Origin: Alphaproteobacteria bacterium
Lineage (GTDB): Bacteria; Pseudomonadota; Alphaproteobacteria; RF32; CAG-977
Reading direction: 5' to 3'
Assembly (NCBI GenBank): GCA_017476085.1
Contig: JAFVEJ010000090.1
Location: 1-5,739, forward strand
Length of the DNA stretch: 5,739 nt
Shown here: positions 1-5,702 of the stretch, in pieces
How the letters are laid out: each line of letters begins with the position of its first letter
How positions within the stretch are numbered: position 1 is the first letter of the stretch
Translations under genes and position numbers: made by a program
Notes under the pieces: model-generated
Told to the model about the DNA's origin: nothing
What the model saw: the letters and a program-made list of their open reading frames with translations, nothing else
Database searches by the model: none

Positions 1-534
1 AAAGAAGCTTCTTTCCCTTTTTTTTGTAGCAATAAAAGAAGGCAGAAACCACGTCTTTTGACAGCCGAAACGATCTCCGACTATAATATCAGTCATATTT
101 CATCGTTTTTTTTCTGCCAAAAAAGTAACGGTCAAAAGAAAGAGATTTTTATGGCTGTAAATATAAGAAATTATAAGGGCGGTTTAAGAGTATATCGGCT
201 CGGATGCTAAATGTGTGGAATGTCGGTGTTGCAGTCTCTTTCAAGATCATAATGTTGATAGGAAAAACGAAAGACGGATTTCATAGAGAAACCGATAGGG
301 GAAAGGACGCACGATATACAGAAAAGTATCTGTTAAATGACTATTCCCTGAAAATCGAATTGAGTGCATATATTTATGCGTATAAGTTACACAGATAACC
401 GAACGCCCGAACTGGAAAGCGAAAGCGTTTTTTATCCGCTTTTACCGATTCGATGTGAAATTTTTTTTGAGCCGATGATAACGATGTTTTTGTATTAGCT
501 ATAAGCATAAAAACGGACTGCCCTGAAAATTTTT
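1..534. other. Gene-poor AT-rich region with no recognised product
   Basis: No reading frame here resembles a known protein. It starts with a 14-bp palindrome (AAAGAAGCTTCTTT, 1-14) followed by CCC and eight T residues (18-25). This could be the tail of an intrinsic terminator for a gene left of the window, but the stem is weak and the region is cut by the window edge. A consensus promoter lies at 58-87. Behind it sit a 19-codon frame (151-210, ATG preceded by AAAGAAAGAG) and a 64-codon frame (204-398) whose ATG overlaps the first frame's stop (ATGCTAA). Neither looks convincingly coding. Two 8-bp inverted repeats (41-48 with 111-118, and 138-145 with 235-242) are within what chance would give. 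I saw no RNase P, SRP or tmRNA signature motifs. Confidence 0.5.
58..87 (+). promoter_or_regulatory. Perfect-consensus sigma70 promoter with no identified gene
   Basis: TTGACA at 58-63 and TATAAT at 82-87 are separated by 18 bp, so both hexamers match the sigma70 consensus at every position. Transcription would start near 94-95 and run rightward toward the convergent tRNA-Val gene. A 12/12 match at legal spacing is very unlikely by chance in a window this small. What it transcribes is unknown. Candidates are a small RNA or the short frames at 151-210 and 204-398. Confidence 0.75.
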
Positions 535-566
535 AACCCCCGAAAACTTCAATGTTTTCAGGGGTT
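535..566 (-). terminator. Hairpin terminator of tRNA-Val
   Basis: The arms 535-547 and 554-566 form a 13-bp stem around a 6-nt loop. The only imperfect pair, 541/560, is a G-U wobble in minus-strand RNA but a C-A mismatch in plus-strand RNA, which points to function in the tRNA-Val transcript. The U tract after the stem is broken (AAAAATTTTC on the minus strand), so termination may be incomplete. It begins only 4 nt beyond the encoded CCA. It might also stop rightward transcripts from the promoter at 58-87, less efficiently. Confidence 0.6.
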
Positions 567-570
567 TAAA

Positions 571-645
<75 letters not shown>

Positions 646-682
646 GTACATTGTTGCGTATCACCTCAAGATGATTTATGCT

Positions 683-712
683 TTTATAGTCTTCTTTGAA
701 GGAATGCAACAA
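683..712 (-). promoter_or_regulatory. Probable promoter of tRNA-Val
   Basis: On the minus strand TTGTTG (707-712) is followed after 18 bp by TATAAA (683-688). Transcription would start about 30 nt before the mature tRNA. The -35 box is only a partial match and a TTGCAT reading overlaps it, so the exact hexamer is uncertain. The same bases on the plus strand form the right arm (706-712) of a TTGTTGC/GCAACAA inverted repeat whose left arm is at 651-657. Confidence 0.4.
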
Positions 713-736
713 AAAAATAAAAAATAGAGTAAAAAA

Positions 737-1600
737 GTGACGATATCAAAAAATTATCCTCCTTTTTTGTTGGAAAAATCAGGAAAACAGTCGTTTCCTG
801 TAGTGTTATCGTCGCCGCACAGCGGGACTTTTTATCCAGAGCGATTGTTTCATTTGACGGATTTGAAGTTGTCCGATTTTCAAAGATATGAAGACGCAGC
901 GGTTGATCGTTTGTTTTCTTTTGCTTCTGCTATGGGGATGCCTTTATTGTCGGCCGTTTACGGCAGAGCATGGGTCGATTTGAACAGACATCCGCTGGAA
1001 TTGGATCCGACAATGTTTTTTGATGAATTGCCTCCGCAGGTCGGAAGCGATTCAAAGCGGGTTCAATACGGATTCGGAGTCATCCCGCGTCAATTGAATG
1101 CGAATAAACTGATTTATAAAAATAAGCTGTATTTTTCAAAAGAGCAGGAACGATTGACAAAAGTTCATTTCCCGTATCATGACGCTTTAAAAAAGCTGCT
1201 GCAAAAAAACTTGGATACTTTCGGAAAGTCTGTTTTATTGGATCTGCATTCAATGCCGATTCTGCCGAGCGATTGTTTGATTAAAGGCCGGATGCCGGAT
1301 TTCGTATTGGGAACCGCGCATGGAGAAGCCTGTTCTCAGGCTTTGGCAGAGCAAGCGGCTGAAATTTTACGCAAGATGGACTTTTTTGTTACGATTGATT
1401 TACCCTACAGCGGAGCTTATACAACGGTTAATTACGGTCGTCCGAAAATACACAGTCATGCGATGCAGATAGAAATCGGAAGGCATTTATATTGGGATGA
1501 AGATCAATATGCACCATCAGAAAATTTTAACGCTTTGTGGCGTAAACTATCAATATTTATGGATCGTTTTTTAGGGATTTTGCCGACATTAACTCTGTAA
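737..1600 (+). CDS. N-formylglutamate amidohydrolase family protein (HutG-like)
   Basis: This 287-residue protein matches the N-formylglutamate amidohydrolase family (PF05013). The family's characterised reaction is hydrolysis of N-formyl-L-glutamate to formate and glutamate, the last step of one histidine degradation route. Visible motifs, in order, are SSPHSG (25-30), VDLNRHP (80-86), LDLHSMP (168-174), PYSGAYTT with YGRP (223-236) and QIEIGRHLY (244-252). The conserved His and acidic residues of these blocks are the probable metal and substrate ligands. Length is normal and there is no signal peptide, so it should be cytoplasmic. The start is GTG, with only a weak GAG at 726-728 as ribosome site and no convincing promoter hexamers. 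No other hut gene is present. The next gene, 4 bp on, is a lytic transglycosylase, so the true substrate may not be formylglutamate. Family assignment is firm; substrate is not. Confidence 0.88.
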   Translation: MTISKNYPPFLLEKSGKQSFPVVLSSPHSGTFYPERLFHLTDLKLSDFQRYEDAAVDRLFSFASAMGMPLLSAVYGRAWVDLNRHPLELDPTMFFDELPPQVGSDSKRVQYGFGVIPRQLNANKLIYKNKLYFSKEQERLTKVHFPYHDALKKLLQKNLDTFGKSVLLDLHSMPILPSDCLIKGRMPDFVLGTAHGEACSQALAEQAAEILRKMDFFVTIDLPYSGAYTTVNYGRPKIHSHAMQIEIGRHLYWDEDQYAPSENFNALWRKLSIFMDRFLGILPTLTL

Positions 1601-1604
1601 AAAA

Positions 1605-2417
1605 ATGAAACTTTTCCGATTTGCCGCAATAATGATGCTTTTGATGTTTTTTGTCCGGGCAGGGCAGGCGGATGATTCTTTGTTGTGTTTGAAAGAAGCG
1701 GTTCGTTTGGAAAAAAGGGAAAGGATTAAAACAAATCTTTTAAGCGCTATTTCTTTGGTCGAAAGCGGCCGATATTCCAAGCAGTACCCGACCGGCGTTT
1801 CATGGCCGTGGACGGTAACGGCGGAAGGAAAAGGGCAATTCTTTTCGTCTAAGGACGAAGCTCTGAACGCAGTTCTCGATTTGCAAAGCAAAGGTGTTGA
1901 AAATATAGATGTCGGCTGTATGCAGATCAATCTGAAATATCATCCGGATGCATTTAAAAGCATAAACGACGCTTTGGATCCGGTTCAAAACGTGGCGTAT
2001 GCCGCAGAGTTTTTGAAAAGAAACTATCGGGAAACAAAATCATGGGGAGAAGCCGCAACGCGCTATCATTCCAGGAATGTGAACAAGGCTTTTAAATATG
2101 AAGATAAATTGCTGGACGCGTGGAACCGTTTGACAAAATATGGCAATCCCGCCGATCCGGAACAAATCGCCCGGCTCAGAAACTCCTCAAAAGAGACGGT
2201 AGATAAAATAAATAAAAAAGTGCGTCAAATTAAGCAAAAACATCAGCAAAAAGAGGCGGAAACCATTAAATCCGGATCAGAACAGGCCAGAGAAATGGCG
2301 GCTCAGTGGCGTAAAGAAAAATTAGAAGAATATATGGCTAAGAAAAAAGCCAAACCAACGGAAGAACCTATTTTTGAGGATGCTCCCGCAATGTCGGATA
2401 AAAAGTCAAGGAATTGA
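1605..2417 (+). CDS. Secreted lytic transglycosylase, SLT domain
   Basis: This 270-residue protein probably cleaves peptidoglycan glycan strands in the periplasm. Residues 1-22 form a Sec signal peptide: K2 and R5, a hydrophobic core at 6-17, and likely cleavage after AGQA. The SLT (goose-lysozyme-like) domain spans about 40-175. Its likely catalytic glutamate is E53 in AISLVESGRY. It is followed by the WPWTV segment (67-71), GCMQINLKYH (104-113), NVAYAAEFL (129-137) and ATRYHS (151-156). Residues 180-270 are a Lys/Glu/Gln-rich tail, probably helical or disordered, ending in a polar stretch. The WPWT and IDVGCMQINL blocks resemble a transglycosylase family common in alphaproteobacteria. The ATG lies 4 bp after the previous stop with no Shine-Dalgarno sequence, so translation probably depends on coupling with that gene. 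The gene is complete. The wall site or machine it serves cannot be told from here. Confidence 0.88.
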   Translation: MKLFRFAAIMMLLMFFVRAGQADDSLLCLKEAVRLEKRERIKTNLLSAISLVESGRYSKQYPTGVSWPWTVTAEGKGQFFSSKDEALNAVLDLQSKGVENIDVGCMQINLKYHPDAFKSINDALDPVQNVAYAAEFLKRNYRETKSWGEAATRYHSRNVNKAFKYEDKLLDAWNRLTKYGNPADPEQIARLRNSSKETVDKINKKVRQIKQKHQQKEAETIKSGSEQAREMAAQWRKEKLEEYMAKKKAKPTEEPIFEDAPAMSDKKSRN

Positions 2418-2436
2418 CGGATTAGACAAAAAAACA

Positions 2437-2465
2437 TTGATTAATATTTTAAGCTTTTTTATACT
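2437..2465 (+). promoter_or_regulatory. Probable promoter of the RNase J-like gene
   Basis: TTGATT (2437-2442) and TATACT (2460-2465) are spaced 17 bp apart, matching consensus at 4/6 and 5/6 positions. The start would fall near 2472, giving a leader of about 30 nt before the ATG at 2502. It lies in the 84-bp gap after the transglycosylase gene, so the downstream pair has its own transcription start. I found no terminator in this gap, so read-through from upstream is also possible. Confidence 0.5.
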
Positions 2466-2489
2466 CATTAAATTAAAGGTGTTTTGCTA

Positions 2490-2494
2490 AAGGA
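2490..2494 (+). promoter_or_regulatory. Ribosome binding site that fixes the start at 2502
   Basis: AAGGA lies 7 nt before the ATG at 2502. An in-frame TTG at 2484 could start the frame six codons earlier, but it lies upstream of this site and would place it inside the coding sequence. The next in-frame ATG, at 2511, is 16 nt away and too far. The same AAAGGA core occurs before the genes at 4178 and 4501. Confidence 0.7.
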
Positions 2495-2501
2495 AAAGAA
2501 A

Positions 2502-4181
2502 ATGGCTTCAATGAAAAATTCTCAATCGGGGCTGTATTGGACGCCTAAGGGCGGTAATAATCATGAAGGCATGTTTGCCAGCTGCCATAAATATACTTCT
2601 GTGACAAAAGATCAAGACAGCGGACAAAACAGCGAGACAACAATCTTGATTGATATGGGGCAAAATGAGTTTCCTGAAAAGTTCGCAGACGGTAAGTATG
2701 ATAAGGTTGTTCCTGCTTTGACGGATTGCTTGGCTATTCCCGGTCAAAAAGCTCCTGAGACTCCTGCCTCGGCCATTTTCCTGACGCATTGCCATTCGGA
2801 TCATATCGACGCTGTTTTTGAATATGTTCAAATGGGAGTAAAACTGCCGCCGATTTATGGGACGGAATATACACTCAAAGCTTTAAGGGCTGAATTTTAT
2901 GCACGGGGAATAGATATTCCTGAAAAACTTGAAATGAAAAAAGTGGAAGCCGGCCAAACGATTGAAATCGGCAATATGAAAGTTCGTGCTTTGGCCGCCT
3001 CTCATTCTATTCCCGGTTGCCTGAGCTTTGAAATTTCCAATGGTGAAGCTTCGATTTTCCATTCCGGTGATACGAAGTCGGATGAAACATCTTCTTTGGG
3101 AAAAGGCGTGGATTTGAAGTCATATCGCGATATCGCCGGCGTTGATTTCGCTGTTTGGGACGCTGCGAATGCAGATAGAGACGGGCATTCAACCAGTGAA
3201 GCGGAAGCCTGTGAAGAATATCGAGAAATATTCAAGGAAAACGCGGATAAACAGATTGTCGTTGCGATGCCCGCCGCTCATATGGAACGGTTGGCCTCGG
3301 TGATAAAGGCGGCCTCTGCGACCGGCAAGCATATTATCATTAACGGCGGCGCGACTATGCTGCAAAACGTTATGGCATTGAAAGAGGGCGGATATGATCT
3401 GGAACAGATATGGCCAAACGTTCACAGCTCTAAATCTTCCGTTGATGAATATGACCCGAAAAATACAATCGTCATTACGACGGGCGTTTTTGGAGAGAAA
3501 AATTCTCCGTTTGTCAAAAAATTAAAAATGGAAGAAAGCGATTTTGTTTTACAGGACGATGCGGTAATTGTTACGCCGGCTGTCGGTAAAGATGTGGATA
3601 AAGGGGAAAAAATTGAAGATTTAGTTTCTCAGTATTGCAAAAAAAAGCAACATTCGGGAATCCGATTGATTACGGCTAAAGACAGAAAGATCGCTTCAAG
3701 CGGCCATGCTCAGAAAGAAGATCTTTTTAATGAGCTTCTGCCGGCTCTTAATGCGAAAGTTAACATCCCGACACATACCAGAACGGCGGCTGATGCGGAG
3801 GCTTTTATGCATGAATTATCTGAAAACGGATATGGAACTCTTTCCGAATATCCGCGTAACGGTTATACGGTTCATGTGACAAAACAAGGATGTGAAATTG
3901 TTGCTAAAGAAGATGTTAAGTGGGTCGGATTGCGTTATTCCAAAGAGAAAAGTAAAAAAGGACAGGAACGGCCTAGCAAAATGCTCGGTTGGAAAATAGA
4001 GGGTGATCATGGTTTTTCTACGGGAAAAGAAACAAAGACCAAACTTAAAGACGGCCGTTTGAAAAAATTTTATTATGAGCATAAAACAAAGGCGATAAAA
4101 GAAATAAAGAAAAGTTATTACGAAAAAAGATTACAGCTCAAAGCCGCTCTGCTTCGGGAAAGCAAAGGAAACAGCAAATGA
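2502..4181 (+). CDS. Divergent RNase J-like metallo-beta-lactamase hydrolase
   Basis: This 559-residue protein follows the RNase J plan (beta-lactamase and beta-CASP domains) and is probably a zinc-dependent nuclease. The metal motif THCHSDH is at 95-101 (H96, H98, D100, H101). It is followed by SHSIPG (H168), SGDTKSD (D190), and WDAAN (219-223) where RNase J has its DSTN block. Then come ITTGVFGE (325-332), SSGHA (H402) and IPTHTR (H425) where RNase J has PVHGE. All expected metal ligands are therefore present. Length is close to usual RNase J (about 550). The last ~90 residues, from about 472, are unusually rich in Lys/Arg and do not look like the usual RNase J C-terminal domain. They may bind RNA. 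The start at 2502 is set by AAGGA. The stop overlaps the next gene's ATG. It could be the cell's RNase J or a specialised paralogue. Fold is firm; substrate is inferred. Confidence 0.82.
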   Translation: MASMKNSQSGLYWTPKGGNNHEGMFASCHKYTSVTKDQDSGQNSETTILIDMGQNEFPEKFADGKYDKVVPALTDCLAIPGQKAPETPASAIFLTHCHSDHIDAVFEYVQMGVKLPPIYGTEYTLKALRAEFYARGIDIPEKLEMKKVEAGQTIEIGNMKVRALAASHSIPGCLSFEISNGEASIFHSGDTKSDETSSLGKGVDLKSYRDIAGVDFAVWDAANADRDGHSTSEAEACEEYREIFKENADKQIVVAMPAAHMERLASVIKAASATGKHIIINGGATMLQNVMALKEGGYDLEQIWPNVHSSKSSVDEYDPKNTIVITTGVFGEKNSPFVKKLKMEESDFVLQDDAVIVTPAVGKDVDKGEKIEDLVSQYCKKKQHSGIRLITAKDRKIASSGHAQKEDLFNELLPALNAKVNIPTHTRTAADAEAFMHELSENGYGTLSEYPRNGYTVHVTKQGCEIVAKEDVKWVGLRYSKEKSKKGQERPSKMLGWKIEGDHGFSTGKETKTKLKDGRLKKFYYEHKTKAIKEIKKSYYEKRLQLKAALLRESKGNSK

Positions 4182-4429
4182 GAGATGATAAAAATTGGAA
4201 TGATATTCGATTTTGGGCAGCTGAATTAGATGAAAAATATCCGCGGACGGATTTGATCGCTTTGTCAAATACAGAATTGATTCAGATGCTTTTGTCTTTG
4301 GATGAAGCGAAAAATATGCCGGCTTTACAAAGAGATGATGCTTACTTCTTTGCTTTAAAATCCGAATGGGCCATTGTTCAGAATGGCGGTGTCGATGATT
4401 CCGGGGATGTACCGGACGCATATATTTAA
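4178..4429 (+). CDS. Small IscX-like protein
   Basis: This acidic 83-residue protein overlaps the previous stop by ATGA, with AAGGA (4165-4169) 8 nt before its ATG, so the two are probably translationally coupled. It resembles IscX (YfhJ), the small acidic protein that binds IscS and adjusts Fe-S cluster assembly. Compared from memory with E. coli IscX it is almost collinear over about 58 residues: W7 with D9 (WxD), L17, YP (21-22), D25, L41, P48 and the closing W64 fall at matching places, with one residue inserted near the end. It extends further, ending in a GGVDDSGD-rich tail, whereas IscX usually has about 66 residues. No isc or suf gene is nearby. The gene is very probably real. The IscX assignment is moderate, because the match is short, no search was run, and partnership with an RNase J-like protein would be unusual. 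Confidence 0.6.
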   Translation: MRDDKNWNDIRFWAAELDEKYPRTDLIALSNTELIQMLLSLDEAKNMPALQRDDAYFFALKSEWAIVQNGGVDDSGDVPDAYI

Positions 4430-4500
4430 TTATTTATCTGTTTACTTTTAACGGCGTTGTGGCATTCTTTTCCTTAATTAAGTTATGAAAGGAAGAAAAT

Positions 4501-5478
4501 ATGCCGGATCATTCTATGGGATTGATAGCCGATATCGGCGGAACGAATGCGCGCTTTGCTTTGTGTTCGGCGGAAGGTGAGATTATTTCTCCGCTGACAT
4601 TGGAGTGTAAAAAATATCCGTCTTTGGAAGCGGCGGCGAAAGCCTATTTGACATGGGTCAAATATCGTGGGCCGGCGATTAAAGAAGCGGCCTTTGCCGT
4701 GGCATGCCCTGTTTTAACGGACAGAGTGTCTTTGACTAATTACGATTGGAGCTTTTCGATCGGAGAACTGCAGGATCAGCTGCGGTTAGACCACTTAACC
4801 GTTGTGAATGATTTTGTGGCGCAGGCGTTGGCTGCGCCGTTATTAAAAGATCATCAGAAAATAAAAATCGGGCAGGGCGAAGCGGCCGAAGGTTTTCCGA
4901 TTGTTGTCGTCGGTCCCGGAACAGGATTGGGTGTGTCAATTCTGGTGCCGCAGCCGGACGGTCGTTGGACGGCTTTGGCCAGCGAAGGAGGCCATGCGAC
5001 GATGCCGGCTCCGTAGCCGGAAGAAGAGCGAGTCATTGCGGCGCTGCGTCAGGAATACGGGCATGTTTCCGCAGAACGTGTCGTTTCCGGTATGGGACTG
5101 ACGAATCTTTACAAAACGTTGCTGACTTTGCATGGACAGGAAGGAAAATCTTTGCTGCCGGAAGAAATTTCATATAGAGCCTTGAAAGGGGATGCTTTAT
5201 GCAAAGAAGCTGTGCAGATGATGTTTGGCTTACTGGGGACGTTGGCCGGTAATCTGGCGTTGACGGCGGGCGCTTTAGGCGGTGTCTATATTGCCGGCGG
5301 AATTATTCCGCGCGAAGGACTTTTGGAAATGTTCAAAGAGTCTTCTTTCAGAGTCAGATTCGAAGCGAAGGGGCGCTTTACTTCTTATTTGTCGCGTATT
5401 CCAACATATGTGATGCGGGCGGATTATCCGGCGTTCCTGGGATTGTACGGGTTAGTTCAAAAAAATATCGGGAATTAA
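4501..5478 (+). pseudogene. glk: Glucokinase interrupted by one in-frame TAG
   Basis: The frame from 4501 to 5478 encodes a complete glucokinase (325 codons plus TAA; family about 320) that phosphorylates glucose with ATP. It is broken only by TAG at codon 172 (5014-5016). Before the stop are the phosphate loop DIGGTNARFAL (11-21), LTNYDWSFS (78-86), VVNDF (101-105) with probable catalytic D104, GPGTGLGVS (138-146) and SEGGH (161-165). After it, in the same frame, are GHVSAERVVSGMGL (187-200), a Gly/Ala-rich GxxGTLAGNLAL block, GGVYIAGGI and KGRF..YL..IPTYVM. It is the bacterial group A type without the ROK cysteine motif. AAAGGA (4488-4493) gives a good ribosome site 7 nt before ATG; no clear promoter was found in the 71-bp gap. 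Alone, the first fragment lacks the C-terminal lobe and the second the phosphate loop. Family is certain; whether it is a pseudogene, suppressed or a sequence error is open. Confidence 0.88.
5014..5016 (+). other. In-frame amber stop within glucokinase
   Basis: The context is CCG TAG CCG, between SEGGHATMPAP and PEEERVIAAL. The site falls in the family's variable stretch after the EGGH block (compare FAPNSEEE in E. coli, from memory), so several polar residues would be tolerated there. CAG (Gln) is one transition away. The reading frame is unchanged on both sides, and the downstream half has no further damage. Confidence 0.9.
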
Positions 5479-5487
5479 AAAAAAGTC

Positions 5488-5516
5488 TTGCAAAGCGCAA
5501 AGGATATCTATATAAA
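5488..5516 (+). promoter_or_regulatory. Promoter of tRNA-Asp
   Basis: TTGCAA (5488-5493) and TATAAA (5511-5516) are exactly 17 bp apart. The start would fall near 5523, about 6 nt before the mature tRNA 5' end, as is typical of a stable RNA promoter. It begins 9 bp after the glucokinase stop codon, and there is no terminator between them. Confidence 0.7.
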
Positions 5517-5528
5517 CATTTCTGTTGC

Positions 5529-5606
5529 GGGGGTGTAGCTCAGTTTGGTTAGAGCGACGGCCTGTCACGCCGTAGGTCGCGGGTTCGAGCCCCGTCACTC
5601 CCGCCA
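5529..5606 (+). tRNA. tRNA-Asp (anticodon GTC)
   Basis: A complete 78-nt cloverleaf. The acceptor stem GGGGGTG pairs with CACTCCC (one G-U). The D arm is GCTC/GAGC with the loop AGTTTGGTTA. The anticodon stem ACGGC/GCCGT encloses CTGTCAC, giving GTC, which reads both aspartate codons. The T arm is GCGGG/CCCGT with the loop TTCGAGC. Discriminator G (5603) and an encoded CCA (5604-5606) follow. G73 and GTC are the expected aspartate identity elements. Confidence 0.97.
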
Positions 5607-5607
5607 T

Positions 5608-5638
5608 AAAATAAACCGCCTTTTGGCGTTATTTTTTA
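5608..5638 (+). terminator. Intrinsic terminator of tRNA-Asp
   Basis: AAATAA (5609-5614) pairs with TTATTT (5629-5634) and CGCC (5617-5620) with GGCG (5625-5628), leaving a 2-nt bulge (5615-5616) and a TTTT loop. The right arm runs into six T residues (5632-5637). It starts right after the CCA. The stem can be extended at its base by CGCCAT (5602-5607) with ATGGCG (5638-5643). Confidence 0.6.
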
Positions 5639-5659
5639 TGGCGCAGGGGCTCGAACCCG
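5638..5659 (-). repeat. Inverted partial copy of the tRNA-Asp 3' end
   Basis: Read on the minus strand, this stretch is CGGGTTCGAGCCCC, then TG, then CGCCAT. The tRNA-Asp 3' end at 5580-5607 has the same 14 nt and the same final 6 nt, but 8 nt (GTCACTCC) between them instead of 2. It has the T loop and a CCA but no room for an acceptor stem, so it is not a functional tRNA. It may be a tRNA relic or part of a long tRNA-terminator hairpin. Confidence 0.6.
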
Positions 5660-5674
5660 AAAGGGGGCGCTAAG

Positions 5675-5702
5675 CAAAAATGACAACAGCTTGTCATTTT
5701 TG
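5675..5702. repeat. Perfect 12-bp hairpin with CAGC loop
   Basis: CAAAAATGACAA (5675-5686) and TTGTCATTTTTG (5691-5702) are exact inverted copies around CAGC. The A and T runs on the two arms make it resemble a bidirectional intrinsic terminator. It could protect a convergent gene beyond the right edge from tRNA-Asp read-through, and the reverse. The stem has few G-C pairs, so strength is doubtful. Confidence 0.5.

Noticed and set aside
1..25. Complete intrinsic terminator
   Set aside because: The palindrome allows only a 5-bp AT-rich stem and is separated from the T run by CCC; its upstream part may lie outside the window.
151..210. 19-codon frame with purine-rich stretch before ATG as a leader peptide gene
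   Set aside because: Too short to judge. It has no run of regulatory codons and no attenuator-like hairpin pair after it.
204..398. 64-codon plus-strand frame as a protein gene
   Set aside because: No ribosome site of its own, no recognisable motif and unremarkable codon use. It was kept only as a remark under the promoter finding.
402..433. Terminator from AACGC/GCGTT before six T residues
   Set aside because: A 5-bp stem with an 18-nt loop is too weak, and the T run overlaps the stem.
1589..1930. 113-codon minus-strand frame
   Set aside because: It lies opposite the amidohydrolase and transglycosylase coding sequence and shows no family features.
2508..2831. 107-codon minus-strand frame
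   Set aside because: It is a shadow of the RNase J-like gene; the plus frame carries the metal-binding motif in the same stretch.
4131..4421. 96-codon minus-strand frame
   Set aside because: It is antisense to the IscX-like gene and has no ribosome site or motif.
4430..4500. Promoter for glucokinase (TTGTGG at 4457 with TAAGTT at 4479)
   Set aside because: Spacing is 16 bp, but the hexamers match too poorly to claim.
5092..5478. Separate 128-residue protein starting at the internal ATG
   Set aside because: It is the in-frame C-terminal part of glucokinase, with no ribosome site at 5092 and clear homology starting upstream of that ATG.
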